The notes: generated by a model from the letters alone, not told the origin. Positions 41,525 through 50,852 are shown, numbered from the stretch's first letter. The stretch is 64,000 nucleotides of DNA from DAHUXD01 sp963805495 (GCA_963805495.1 CAWDUQ010000004.1:868001-932000); one strand, 5' to 3'. A program made the numbers and translations.

Positions 41525-44209
41525 ATGTTGAGCGATCTTCGATTCCGCCTGCGCGCGCTCTTCCGGCGCGACGCCGTCGAGCGCGAGCTCGACGAGGAGC
41601 TCGCGACGCATCTCGAGCACGAGGTCGAGTGGCAGATCGAGGCGGGCGTGGCTCCGGAGGAGGCCCGTCGCCGGGCCGCAATTTCGCTCGGCGGCGTCGC
41701 GCAGGTGCAGGAGGAGTGCCGGGACGCGCGGGGAGTGCGCGCTCTCGAGACGGCCGGTCGGGACGTTCGCCAGGCGCTGCGCCTTCTTCGCAAGCAGCCG
41801 GGCTTCACGCTCATCGCGGTCTCGACGCTCGCCCTCGGCATCGGCGCGAGCGCCGCGGTATTCAGCGTCATCGACGCGGTGCTCCTCGAGCCGCTGCCGT
41901 ATCCGCAGGCCGAACGCATCCTCGTCCCGTGGCGCCGGGCCCCGATCGCCCAGATCTTCGGCAACGATCAGCTGCCGTGGGGAGCGCGGGACTTTCAGCT
42001 TCTCGCCGCCAGCGCGAAGACATTTTCGACGCTCGCGGCCTTCAAGCCGGCCTCCTTCAATTTGACCGGCTCGGGCGAGCCCGAGCGGCTCGACGGAATC
42101 CGCGCCTCGGCCGGCTTCTTCGAGACCCTCGGCATCGAGCCGCAGCTCGGGCGGGTCTTCCACGCCGGGGAGGACCGCCCGAACGGCGAGCGCGTCGTCG
42201 TCCTGAGCGACCGGGTCTGGCGAGACCGATTCGGCGGCGACCCCGCGGTCCTCGACCGCCCGATTTCGCTCGACGGCGAGCCCTGGACGGTCGTCGGCGT
42301 GATGCCGCCGCTCTTCGCTTTTCCCCGCGCCGAGGAGATGCCGGCGTCCCTCGCCTACCCGCCCCGGCCGCAGGTCTGGGTGCCGCTCGGCCTGGCGCCG
42401 GCGCAGCGCGGCCCGTCGGATCTCGCCGTCTTCGGGAGGCTCGCGCCGGAGGCGACCAGCGACTCGGCGCAGGCGGAGCTCGACGTCTTCGCGAGCCGCC
42501 TCGACCGGGAGATCCCGGCAGGGAAGGGCTGGTGGCGGTCTCGGGCGACTCCGCTGCCGCTCCAGGTCTCGGGCGACGTCCGCCGGCCGCTGCGACTCAT
42601 CTTCGGCGCGGTCGGGCTGGTCCTGCTGATCGCCGCGTGTAACGTCGCGAGCCTGACCTTCACGCGTTCGCTCGCGCGCCGCCGGGAGATTGCCCTGCGG
42701 CGGGCGCTCGGCGCTTCGCCGGGGCGCCTGACCGCGCAATTCCTGACCGAGAGCCTGATCCTCGCGGCGGCGGGCGGCCTCCTCGCCGGGCTCGTCGCGA
42801 AGGCCTGTCTTCTCGCCGTCCGCGTGTACGGTCCGCCGAACGTCCCGCGGCTCGAGGACGTGCGGCTCGACGCGCGGGCCTTCGGATTCATGCTCGCCGT
42901 CACGCTCGCCGTCGGCCTCCTCGTCGGCCTCCTGCCGGCCCTCGGAGCGGCCGGCGGTCGTCTCGTCCACTCGCTCAAGCAGGACGGCGCGCGGACGGTC
43001 GGGTCGGGTCTGGCCCGGAGGATCCACGGCGGCCTGCTCGTCTCGGAGGTGGCGCTCGCGCTCGTGCTGGTGATCGCGACGGGTCTCCTGGTGCGGACCT
43101 TCGTCGAGATGCGCGAGAGCGACAGCGGCTTCCGGCCCGAGCGCGTGCTCACGTTCCAGCTCACTCTGCCGGCCTCGAAGTACCCCGATCCCGACCGCAT
43201 GGCCGGGCTCTACACGCGGGCGCTGGCGGCCCTTCGCGAGGCGCCGGGAGTCCGCGCGGCGGGGCTCGCCTCGGCCGTGCCGATGGGCGGCGCGCCGGAC
43301 AGCACCGTCATCCGGGTCCCGGGCCACCCTCCGGCGGACGAGCGCGAGCGGCCGTTTGCGAATTACTCCTTCGCCTCGCCGGGCTATCTCGAGGCGATCG
43401 GCGCACGCCTGACGCGCGGGCGGGATTTCCTGGGCACCGACACCGCGGACTCCGGGCCGGTCGCGATTATCAACGAGGCCATGGCCCGCAAGTACTGGCC
43501 GGGCGAGGACCCGCTCGGGCGCCAGGTCGGCGTCGCCGACACGCGGTGGCCGACGCGGACGATCGTCGGGATCACGGCCGACCTCAAGCACTACTCGCTG
43601 CGCGAGGAGCCGGCCCCCGAGATGTACGTGCCGTACACCCAGAACGAGATCCGCATCTGGCCCCCGATGCAGACGATGCAGGCGGCGGTCCGGACGGCGG
43701 CGGACCCGGCGGCGATGACCGCGAGCGTGACGCGGGCGCTTCGGGGGGTCGACGCCGACCTGCCGCTCGCGCGGGTCGCGACGCTGTCGTCGCTCGTGGA
43801 CGATTCGATGGCGCGGCCGCGCTTCTCGATCACACTCGTCGCCACTTTCGGCGCCCTCGCGCTCGTCCTCGCGATGATCGGGATGTACGGCGTGATCTCG
43901 TACTCGGTGGCGCAGCGCACCCGGGAAATCGGCGTGCGCATGGCCCTCGGCGCGACGCGGGGACACGTCTTCGGAATGGTCGTCGGGCAGGGCGCGCGGC
44001 TCGCATCCGCGGGGATCCTCCTCGGCCTTTTCGCCGCGGCGGCCGTGACCCGCCTGATGACGGGCTTCCTCTACGGCGTCCGGCCGTTCGACCCGTGGAC
44101 GTTCGGAGGACTCTCGGCGCTGCTGCTCGCGGTCGCGGTCCTCGCGTGCTGGGTCCCGGCGCGCCGCGCCGCCCGCGTCGACCCGCTGCTGGCGCTTCGC
44201 TCCGACTGA
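41525..44209 (+). CDS. ADOP-family (duplicated orphan permease) ABC-type efflux permease
   Basis: An 894-residue protein. It opens with the ADOP N-terminal region (MLSDLRFRLRALFRRDAVERELDEEL), then two FtsX/MacB-type halves, each with a membrane helix, a periplasmic MacB core and three helices. Signatures are GFTLIAVSTLALGIGASAAV, RREIALRRALGASPGRL and TREIGVRMALGATRGHV. No ATPase gene is adjacent, hence orphan permease. The family is strongly expanded in Acidobacteriota, which is the best single lineage marker here. The substrate is unknown, possibly an antimicrobial or lipid. Confidence 0.9.
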   Translation: MLSDLRFRLRALFRRDAVERELDEELATHLEHEVEWQIEAGVAPEEARRRAAISLGGVAQVQEECRDARGVRALETAGRDVRQALRLLRKQPGFTLIAVSTLALGIGASAAVFSVIDAVLLEPLPYPQAERILVPWRRAPIAQIFGNDQLPWGARDFQLLAASAKTFSTLAAFKPASFNLTGSGEPERLDGIRASAGFFETLGIEPQLGRVFHAGEDRPNGERVVVLSDRVWRDRFGGDPAVLDRPISLDGEPWTVVGVMPPLFAFPRAEEMPASLAYPPRPQVWVPLGLAPAQRGPSDLAVFGRLAPEATSDSAQAELDVFASRLDREIPAGKGWWRSRATPLPLQVSGDVRRPLRLIFGAVGLVLLIAACNVASLTFTRSLARRREIALRRALGASPGRLTAQFLTESLILAAAGGLLAGLVAKACLLAVRVYGPPNVPRLEDVRLDARAFGFMLAVTLAVGLLVGLLPALGAAGGRLVHSLKQDGARTVGSGLARRIHGGLLVSEVALALVLVIATGLLVRTFVEMRESDSGFRPERVLTFQLTLPASKYPDPDRMAGLYTRALAALREAPGVRAAGLASAVPMGGAPDSTVIRVPGHPPADERERPFANYSFASPGYLEAIGARLTRGRDFLGTDTADSGPVAIINEAMARKYWPGEDPLGRQVGVADTRWPTRTIVGITADLKHYSLREEPAPEMYVPYTQNEIRIWPPMQTMQAAVRTAADPAAMTASVTRALRGVDADLPLARVATLSSLVDDSMARPRFSITLVATFGALALVLAMIGMYGVISYSVAQRTREIGVRMALGATRGHVFGMVVGQGARLASAGILLGLFAAAAVTRLMTGFLYGVRPFDPWTFGGLSALLLAVAVLACWVPARRAARVDPLLALRSD

Positions 44210-44328
44210 GGCGAGGCCCGGAGCCGGATCGGCCGCTGCGCGCCGGCGACCGAACCGCATCGCAAGGCGGCGCCGCGGGCGCGAGTCGACGCTGCTGCGC
44301 TCCGTTACCGGAACATCAGACGGGGCCT

Positions 44329-44390
44329 GGGGTCAGCCCTGAAGAACTGACGTTCGAGTAACCAAACGTCAGAATGTCAGGGCTGACCCC
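44329..44390. repeat. Dispersed GGGGTCAG palindromic element, copy 2 (nested perfect hairpin)
   Basis: Perfect 14-bp outer arms GGGGTCAGCCCTGA (44329-44342) and its complement (44377-44390) enclose perfect 8-bp inner arms CTGACGTT (44347-44354) and AACGTCAG (44365-44372). It sits in the convergent gap between the permease and the next gene. A long RNA hairpin here could terminate both transcripts. Confidence 0.75.
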
Positions 44391-44399
44391 GACCACTTC

Positions 44400-45152
44400 T
44401 TACTTCTTCGTGGGGACGTAGCTCAGGTCGCCGCGGTACGCGATGATCTCGGAGCTCATGCCGGACACGGCATCCTGAAACGTCTGCCGGATCGAATCGG
44501 CGTCGGCGCGGCCGAAGGCCTCCTCCATCATCTTCGGGAACGCCTTCTCGGGCGGGTTGAAGGCCGCCCAGTTCTCCCGGGGCGTGGAGAGCACGTACTC
44601 GGGACCATCGGCCCCGTTCACGAGCGCGAACCACGTGTAGTTGACCGGCCACGCGGTCTTGCCGATCGCCTCGTGGAACTTCGTGATGGCGCGCGTGAAG
44701 TCCTCGGATTTCCCGAACTTCACCCGGTAGAAGGTGATCGAGTACATCGCCGGCGGCTGGCCGTCCTTGGGCCGGCTGAGCTCGGGGAGGGACCGATAAT
44801 AGCTGGTGATCGCTGACGCGATGTACGGCTCGGTGTTGACGGCGGTGTCGGCCGCGTCGAGCTTCTCCCTGGCGGCCTCCGCGTCGAAATCCTTCCACTG
44901 ACGGTTCGGGGCGAGACGGAGGTAGGCGCCGGTGTTGGGCCCGCTCTCGATCGTGTACGTGATCAGAGGCATCGGGTCCGCCTGCTTCTGGTGAAACGCG
45001 TTGTGCCGCTTGAGTCCCTCTTCGAGCTTGCCCGACATACCCGGCTTCGGCTGCCAGATGGTGACCCGGCTGACGTTCATGTCCTCGGCAGCGAGCGGCA
45101 GGGCGAGGATGGCGGCTACCGCCGCGATACACGCGATACGAAGTTTCTGCAT
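44400..45152 (-). CDS. Secreted protein of unknown function
   Basis: A 250-residue protein with a signal peptide (LRIACIAAVAAILALPLAAE). The mature part contains VTIWQPKPGMSGKLEEGLKRH, ITFYRVKFGKSEDFTRAITKF and an aromatic-rich core, suggestive of a dimeric alpha/beta barrel (NIPSNAP or EthD-like) duplicated within the chain, but this is only a pattern impression. A good ribosome-binding site (GAAGGAGAG) precedes ATG 45152. No operon partner. Confidence 0.7.
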   Translation of the reverse strand: MQKLRIACIAAVAAILALPLAAEDMNVSRVTIWQPKPGMSGKLEEGLKRHNAFHQKQADPMPLITYTIESGPNTGAYLRLAPNRQWKDFDAEAAREKLDAADTAVNTEPYIASAITSYYRSLPELSRPKDGQPPAMYSITFYRVKFGKSEDFTRAITKFHEAIGKTAWPVNYTWFALVNGADGPEYVLSTPRENWAAFNPPEKAFPKMMEEAFGRADADSIRQTFQDAVSGMSSEIIAYRGDLSYVPTKK

Positions 45153-45367
45153 TTTTCTCTCCTTCGTTGGGGTCTTGTGCTTGATACCGACCCTATCAAA
45201 AGGGGTCGGGATGGAATCGGCGCAGGGTCGGTCTCGCCTTGCCGAATCATTGGTGTCGGGGCGGAGAACGGGCGGCGAAACTTCAGGAATTCAGGGCTGA
45301 CCCTCGACCCCCGACCGGCGCCGATCGGGGCTGCCGAAAGAAGCCGGGACGCAGCGCGGCGGTCAGC

Positions 45368-45565
45368 TCACCAGACCGGGCCGCCCATGTAGACACCGCC
45401 GCCGCCCCACCCCGGCCCGCCCCAACAGCAGGGGCCGCCCCAACCGGGGTAGCCATAGCTGACCCCCACGTAGGTCACGCCCTCGCAGCCGACGGCGGCG
45501 GTTGCGAGGACGAGCAGGACGACGAGCACCAGAAGGCGAACCGGGTTGAGCATTCGTGTGCGCAT
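45368..45565 (-). CDS. Small Gly/Trp/Tyr-rich lipoprotein
   Basis: A 65-residue protein with a signal peptide and lipobox (VLATAAVGC), so it should be lipid-anchored at Cys27. The mature part of about 39 residues is nearly all Gly, Tyr, Trp, Pro and Val with a Cys-Cys pair (GPCCWGGPGWGG). It resembles small glycine-rich surface lipoproteins; no function is known. In-frame ATG 45553 would shorten the n-region by four residues. Confidence 0.6.
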   Translation of the reverse strand: MRTRMLNPVRLLVLVVLLVLATAAVGCEGVTYVGVSYGYPGWGGPCCWGGPGWGGGGVYMGGPVW

Positions 45566-45583
45566 GATCGATGTTCCTCGCGC

Positions 45584-46471
45584 TCAGTACGGATATTTCT
45601 GAAGGGCCACGACCGCTCCGGTCGGGTCGGCCACGACGGCGAGCGAGCCTTTCCGGAACTCCGGCCGGGGTTCGAGAAGGACCCGGCCGCCCAAACCGGC
45701 CACGCGCGCGGCCAGGGCGGCGGGATCGGTCACGAGGACGTAGGGGAGCCAGTTGGGCGGCACCCCCTTCTCGGAGTCGGGGACGCGGAAGACGCCCGCT
45801 CGGGCGCGGCCGGTCTTGAGGACGACGTAGCCTGCGCCCGACTCGGTCTTCGTCGCCGTCGCCTCGAACGGAACGAGGCCGTTGTAGAACGCGAGCGTCG
45901 CATCGAGATCGTGCGTCAGGTACTCGTTCCAGAAGAAGGTGCCGAGGACGGGAGCGGCCGGGTCCTCCGGATCGCCCGCCGAGAGATGCACGAGGCCGAA
46001 CGGGGCTCCCTGCGGATCGTGCATCACGGCCGCCCGTCCGATCGAGCCGACATCCAACGGCCCGGCCAGCACCACGCCGCCCTCGGTCTTCGCTTTCGTC
46101 ACCGAGGCATCGACGTCGGCCACCGACATGTACGAGAGCCAGTGCGAGGGAGTCTTCCCGGCCGCCTCCGGTCTCGGCACGTGGAGCCCCGCGACGGCTT
46201 TCTTTCCGAGCATCGCCACGCTGTAGGGGCGGCCCAATACGGTCGTGTCGACGTAATCCCAGCCGAGCAGAGCGCCATAGAACCTCTTGGCGGCATCGAC
46301 GTCGCCGGTCGTCAGGTCATGCCAGACGAACCTGCCCGGTTCGTTCGCAACGCGCGGCCCGGCGGGGGCCGAGCCACTCGAGGTGCATCCAAGCGAGAGG
46401 ATCGTCGCGGCGAAAGCGAGCGCTGCGCTGCTGTGAGTCTTGAAAGACCCCGGAAAGTTCGATTGCCGCAT
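45584..46471 (-). CDS. Two-domain VOC (glyoxalase-fold) lipoprotein
   Basis: A 295-residue protein with a lipobox (ATILSLGCTS). Two vicinal-oxygen-chelate modules follow: WHDLTTGDVDAAKRFYGALL with HDPQGAPFGLVHL, and NEYLTHDLDATLAFYNGLV with ADPTGAVVALQ. VOC proteins bind metals and act on diverse small molecules; secretion as a lipoprotein is less common. Metal ligands appear incomplete in the second module. The specific role is unknown. Confidence 0.8.
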   Translation of the reverse strand: MRQSNFPGSFKTHSSAALAFAATILSLGCTSSGSAPAGPRVANEPGRFVWHDLTTGDVDAAKRFYGALLGWDYVDTTVLGRPYSVAMLGKKAVAGLHVPRPEAAGKTPSHWLSYMSVADVDASVTKAKTEGGVVLAGPLDVGSIGRAAVMHDPQGAPFGLVHLSAGDPEDPAAPVLGTFFWNEYLTHDLDATLAFYNGLVPFEATATKTESGAGYVVLKTGRARAGVFRVPDSEKGVPPNWLPYVLVTDPAALAARVAGLGGRVLLEPRPEFRKGSLAVVADPTGAVVALQKYPY

Positions 46472-46536
46472 CGCGGGAGTCTAGCGCAGGCGGCCGTGGG
46501 TTCGGCCCTGAACGAGTGAAGTTCGGGATTCCGTGA

Positions 46537-48693
46537 CTACGCCCCGTAGAGGAGCAACCCGAAAATCTTGACGAGAAAGGCGGCCATCTGGCCCCGGTTG
46601 TTGGGATTGTTCGGACAGTAGTTGCCCCCGCCGCAGCCGCCGGTGATGCCCTCCGCGGCCAGCTGCTCGATCCAGGCGGCGAAGAGGCTCGGGCAGGTCA
46701 CGTCGCTGAAGACCCCGGCGCAGGCGGGCGGCGCGTAGGCCGAGCCGTGTTCGGACTTCAGCAGGAAGACCGCCATCTGGGCGCGGGTGACGGGATTGGC
46801 GGGGCAGTAGTTGCCGCTTCCGCAGCCGCCGGTGATGCCCTCCGCCGCGAGTTGCTCGATCCACGCGGCGAACGTGGACGGGCACGGCACGTCGCCGAAG
46901 ACGCCCGCACAGGCCGGCGGGACGTAGGTCGAGCCGTGCTCGCTCTTGAGGAGGAAGACGGCCATCTGGGCGCGGTTGACCGGGGAAGCCGGGCAGTAGT
47001 TCCCAAGTCCGCAGCCACCCGTGATTCCGTTGTGGAAGATGTTCTCGATGAAGCCGTAGAACTGGTTCGAGGCCGGCACGTCGGGGAAGGATTCGCCCAC
47101 GTGCAGCGTCCAGGTCTTGGCGACGCCGGTCGAAAGGGCCTCGTCGAACGTGGCGTCGAAGTGGCCCAGCGGCCGCGCGCCCGTGAGTTCGACCTCGAGG
47201 CAGTTCGCGGTCGCCGAGAAGCAGTCGGCGGAGCCGCCGGCGAGGATGGTGTCGTAGTCGGCCGAGGCGTCGGCAATCGCGTAGCCGGGGCCGGCCGGCC
47301 CCGTGAGATTGGAGGCCGAGCCGGACAGCACGAGGTCCGTCGCCGACGGATTCGCCCAGGCGGTGTCCACGGTCACGCGCTCGCCCACCTCGAGGATGCC
47401 GTTCTGGTTGGAAACGGCGGGAGCCAGGGGCGGGCCGGCCGCGCTGGCCGCGCGCTCGTCGACGCCCATGCCCTTCGCGTCCGGGAAGCCGCCGATCCGG
47501 GCGAAGACGCCCTCGTTGCCGGGTGCTTCCGGCGCGGTCCACGCAACGACAAACCGCCCCGCGGCGTCGATGGCGACCGACGCCGGGCTGACGTCCGCGG
47601 GGAACAGCGGGTCGGGGTCGAACACGCCTCCGCGCCGCGAGCCGTCCCCGTGGAAGCGCTGAGCGGAGAGGCTGTAATCCTGCGGGCCCTCGCCCCACCA
47701 TGTGACGATGAAGTCGCCGTTGCCGAGCACGGCCACGTCGGGGCCGTACTGGGTGCCCGTGGTGTACGTGTTGACCTGGAACTCGCTGCCGAGCTTGTCG
47801 GCGGACGCGTCGAAGCGCTGCGCGAGAACGCCGTCGCCCGACCCGTCGATGCCTCGCCAGGCGGCGACGAAATTGCCGGCGGCGTCGATCGCCGCCTCAG
47901 CGTCGCTCTGGTCTCCCGCCGTGGACGTGTTGACCCGGAAGTCGGCTCCCAGCATTGCGCCGGAACTGTCGAAGCGCTGGGCGTACACGCCCTTGCCCGA
48001 GCCGTCCCGGCCGTCGGTCTGGGACGGACCCGCGTCGGTCCAGAAGACCAGGAAGTCGCCGCTCGAGTGCATCGCCACGCTCGGCTGATACTGCTCGCCG
48101 GTCGTGTAGGTGTTGACCTGGAACTCGACGCCCTGGGGGTTGCCGCCCGAATCGAAGAGGCGAGCGCGGACGTTCCGATCCTCGTAGTTCGAGACGTGGT
48201 ATTGCCAGGCAACGACGAAGTCTCCTGCTCCGTTCATGGCCACGCGGGGCGTGCTGCCTTGCGTGGTCACTGGAATCTCGCCGCTGACCGGATTGGCCGA
48301 GTTGTCGAAGCGGCGGGCGAGGACGCCCTGGTATTCGGTACCGCCGTCCTTCATCCAGGCGACGACGAAATTCCCCGCGGCGTCCATGGCGATGTCGGGA
48401 AGGGACTGCGGCCCCGTCGTGAATTCGTTGACGGGGAACTCTGCCCCCAGGGGAGTGCCCGAGCTGTCGTAGCGGCGGCCGAAGATCCCGTTGTACGAGC
48501 CGTCCTGGGTATTGCTGTTCCAGACGACGACGAAGTTGCCCGCGGGGTCCGATGCGACGACCGGCCAGAACTGCCATGCGGTCGTGTAGGTGTTGACCTG
48601 GAACTCCGGCCCCATCGGCGGGGCCTGCGCGACGGCGAGTGCGGTCGAGAGAACGCCGGGAATGGCGAGTCCGAGCCGGAATCTGCGACGCAT
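46537..48693 (-). CDS. Secreted surface protein with repeat domain and three C-terminal SLH-like repeats
   Basis: A 718-residue protein (ATG 48693 after ribosome-binding site GGAGG). A signal peptide is followed by about seven repeats of roughly 50 residues with pattern EFQVNTYTTG..P.VA....G.FVV.W and (A)QRFD.SG..LG. A linker region follows. At the C terminus are three roughly 65-residue modules of type F.DVPCPS.FAAWIEQLAAEG, ITGGCG.GNYCP and RAQMAVFLLKSEHG, each with conserved Cys. These resemble S-layer homology modules and also end the protein at 60462-62813. It is probably anchored to the cell surface; the ligand is unknown. Confidence 0.82.
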   Translation of the reverse strand: MRRRFRLGLAIPGVLSTALAVAQAPPMGPEFQVNTYTTAWQFWPVVASDPAGNFVVVWNSNTQDGSYNGIFGRRYDSSGTPLGAEFPVNEFTTGPQSLPDIAMDAAGNFVVAWMKDGGTEYQGVLARRFDNSANPVSGEIPVTTQGSTPRVAMNGAGDFVVAWQYHVSNYEDRNVRARLFDSGGNPQGVEFQVNTYTTGEQYQPSVAMHSSGDFLVFWTDAGPSQTDGRDGSGKGVYAQRFDSSGAMLGADFRVNTSTAGDQSDAEAAIDAAGNFVAAWRGIDGSGDGVLAQRFDASADKLGSEFQVNTYTTGTQYGPDVAVLGNGDFIVTWWGEGPQDYSLSAQRFHGDGSRRGGVFDPDPLFPADVSPASVAIDAAGRFVVAWTAPEAPGNEGVFARIGGFPDAKGMGVDERAASAAGPPLAPAVSNQNGILEVGERVTVDTAWANPSATDLVLSGSASNLTGPAGPGYAIADASADYDTILAGGSADCFSATANCLEVELTGARPLGHFDATFDEALSTGVAKTWTLHVGESFPDVPASNQFYGFIENIFHNGITGGCGLGNYCPASPVNRAQMAVFLLKSEHGSTYVPPACAGVFGDVPCPSTFAAWIEQLAAEGITGGCGSGNYCPANPVTRAQMAVFLLKSEHGSAYAPPACAGVFSDVTCPSLFAAWIEQLAAEGITGGCGGGNYCPNNPNNRGQMAAFLVKIFGLLLYGA

Positions 48694-48888
48694 CTTCGCC
48701 TCCTTCGCCCTCGAGCGAAGCTCGGGTCTTCGATGCGACGGGAGGCTCAAGCCTCGCAGGGGGTTGACTGCCGGGTAATGTATCCCGGATCGACGAGTAT
48801 CGGCTCAAAGAACGCAAGCCGAGCCTTGTCGAGCCCCGGCCGAAGCCTCGAAGGCCTTCCGGCCTTCCGTGAGATCCTCGGCGAACTC

Positions 48889-50502
48889 ATGACCCGGATC
48901 CAGCGCATCACCCTCGTCGCGACGGGCCTCGGCCTCTTCATGATCTTCCTCGACGCGTTGATCGTGAACGTCGCGCTGCCGTCGATCCAGCGCGAGTTCG
49001 AGGTCGGCGAGTCCGGTCTGCAGTGGGTCGTGACGGCGTACAGCCTGGCGATGGCCGTGGCGATCATGTCCGCGGGCACGCTGGCGGACATTTACGGGCG
49101 GCGCCGGCTCTACCTCGCCGGCATCGCTCTTTTCACGGGCAGCTCGATCGCATGCGGCCTCGCCGGCTCGCTCGACGTCCTCAACGCCGCGCGCGTGATC
49201 CAGGGCGTGGCCGCGGCGACGGTCAACGTGACGTCGCTCGCGCTCGTTTCCGCGGCCTTCCCGGAGCCGAAGATGAAGGCCTGGGCGATCGGCATCTGGA
49301 CGGCGATCGCGTCGACGGCCCTGGCGATCGGGCCCACCCTCGGCGGAATCCTGGTCCAGCGCAGCGGGTGGCGAATCATCTTCCTCGTCAACGCGCCGGT
49401 GGGCCTGGCGGTCCTCGTGCTGACGTGGCGGTACCTCGCCGAGTCGCGCGACGACCGGCCGCGCACCTTCGACATCCCGGGGCAGCTGCTCTTCGTCGCC
49501 GCCGTCGGGGCTTTCGCCTACGCTGTGATCGAGGGCCCGCGGGCGGGATGGGCCTCCGCGGAGATCCTCGGTCTCTTCGTGGTCGCCGCCGCGGCGCTCG
49601 CCGCCTTCGTCGCCTTCGAGGGCCGCCGGGCCGACCCGATGATGGACATCACGCTGTTTCGCGACCGGACCTACTCGCTGGCGATCGTCACGATCTTCGC
49701 CGTGCTCTTCGCCATCTACGGAATGCTCCTCGTGGTCACCCAGTACCTCCAGAACGTGCACGGGTTCTCCCCGACGAAGGCGGGGCTGCTGCTGCTGCCG
49801 TACAGCGTGACCAGCACGGTCGTCTCCCTGCGCGTCGGCAAGCTGATGGCCGTCGTCGGTTCGCGCCGGCTGATCCTGCTCGGCCTCGTTGCGCAGCTCG
49901 TCGGGTTCGCCGTTCTGATCCTGGCCCTCGGGCAGAGCACGCCGGTGCTCGTGCTCGGCCTCGTCCTCGCGGCCCTCGGATGCGCCCTCTGCCTCACACC
50001 GATCACGTCCCTCGCCATGACGGCCGTGCCGCCCGAGCGCGCCGGGATGGCGTCCGGTATCATGAGCGCCCAGCGCGCCCTCGGCTCGACCGTCGGGTTC
50101 GCGATCCTCGGTTCGGTCCTGGCGGCGTCGCTGACCGTGACCCTGTCCGAGCACCTCGCCGGGGCCATTCCGGACCCGGTCGAGCGCCGCGAGGTCGCGG
50201 CCCGGATCATCGGCGACGCGAACCCGCGCGCCTTCGCCGCCGAGATCGGTCCGGGCCGGCCGATCCATCACGCCGACGCAGCGACCGAGGCCGCCATCCT
50301 GAGCGCCGCCGACGGCGACTTCGTCGAGGGCATCCGCCTGAGCCTCGGGTCGGCGATGGTGGTGCTCGCCCTCGTCCTCGCGGCCGGGCTCGTGTGGTTT
50401 CCGAAAGGCCGCGGCGGCCTGGCCGACGCGGCACGCGAGGAGAAGTCCGTGGAGCGGGAGGAAACGGCGCGGGAGGGCCCGGAGGGCGCCGCGATCGGTT
50501 AG
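48889..50502 (+). CDS. MFS transporter, DHA2 (14-helix) drug efflux family
   Basis: A 537-residue membrane protein with about 14 helices. The signatures are FMIFLDALIVNVALPSIQRE (motif D1), GTLADIYGRRRLYLAG (motif A) and AIGPTLGGILV (motif C), all typical of EmrB/QacA-like exporters. The substrate is unknown; export of toxic hydrophobic compounds is likely. The charged tail after residue 500 is cytoplasmic. The frame is open far upstream, but the hydrophobic N terminus only fits ATG 48889. Confidence 0.88.
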   Translation: MTRIQRITLVATGLGLFMIFLDALIVNVALPSIQREFEVGESGLQWVVTAYSLAMAVAIMSAGTLADIYGRRRLYLAGIALFTGSSIACGLAGSLDVLNAARVIQGVAAATVNVTSLALVSAAFPEPKMKAWAIGIWTAIASTALAIGPTLGGILVQRSGWRIIFLVNAPVGLAVLVLTWRYLAESRDDRPRTFDIPGQLLFVAAVGAFAYAVIEGPRAGWASAEILGLFVVAAAALAAFVAFEGRRADPMMDITLFRDRTYSLAIVTIFAVLFAIYGMLLVVTQYLQNVHGFSPTKAGLLLLPYSVTSTVVSLRVGKLMAVVGSRRLILLGLVAQLVGFAVLILALGQSTPVLVLGLVLAALGCALCLTPITSLAMTAVPPERAGMASGIMSAQRALGSTVGFAILGSVLAASLTVTLSEHLAGAIPDPVERREVAARIIGDANPRAFAAEIGPGRPIHHADAATEAAILSAADGDFVEGIRLSLGSAMVVLALVLAAGLVWFPKGRGGLADAAREEKSVEREETAREGPEGAAIG

Positions 50503-50735
50503 GTGGCCTGGGACGACTTGCCGTGTGCCGGCGTCTCGTTGGTCTGCGCGTCCGCGTTCTGGAAAGCGCTCTCCCAGGACGTTCCCTGGCCCCGGATCGT
50601 GACCTTACCGAAGCTCCGCGTTCCGACCTGGAACGGCCGGCGCAGCGTGGCCTCGTGCCGGGCGAAACCTTTGGCAAAGAGGCCGCCCCATCTCCAACGT
50701 GCTTCGGACTCGGCCTGGTGGACCGTCAGTGGCAT
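50499..50735 (-). CDS. Small hypothetical protein, convergent with the MFS gene
   Basis: A 78-residue protein (MPLTVHQAESEARWRWGGLF...). ATG 50735 has AAGAG at the right distance; ATG 50741 is possible. Third-position GC is high and codon use fits the genome, with GTSWESAFQNADAQT in the C-terminal half, so it looks coding. Its stop overlaps the MFS stop region. No family is recognised. Confidence 0.5.
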   Translation of the reverse strand: MPLTVHQAESEARWRWGGLFAKGFARHEATLRRPFQVGTRSFGKVTIRGQGTSWESAFQNADAQTNETPAHGKSSQAT

Positions 50736-50771
50736 GAACATCTCTTTTCCGGTACACAACCACTGTAGCAT

Positions 50772-50850
50772 GGGGCCTGACCTGAAAGATTGACACTTTC
50801 GTCCAAGTGTCAGGCCTGGCACCAACTTTCATTCTTTCAGGGCTGACCCC
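50772..50850. repeat. Dispersed GGGGTCAG palindromic element, copy 3
   Basis: The arms start GGGGCCTGACCTGAAAGAT and end ATTCTTTCAGGGCTGACCCC, with an inner hairpin GACACTT-TCGTCC-AAGTGTC. The right arm ends 2 bp before a -10-like TAGAAT. Confidence 0.6.
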
Positions 50851-50852
50851 GT

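Noticed and set aside
39428..44260. 1610-codon open frame on the minus strand
   Set aside because: It is an Arg/Asp/Gly-rich shadow of the ADOP permease and of the amidohydrolase gene in another frame, caused by high GC; no domain is seen.
46747..48888. Long in-frame N-terminal extension of the MFS transporter
   Set aside because: It overlaps the SLH-like surface gene on the other strand and has shadow composition; the MFS fold begins at 48889.
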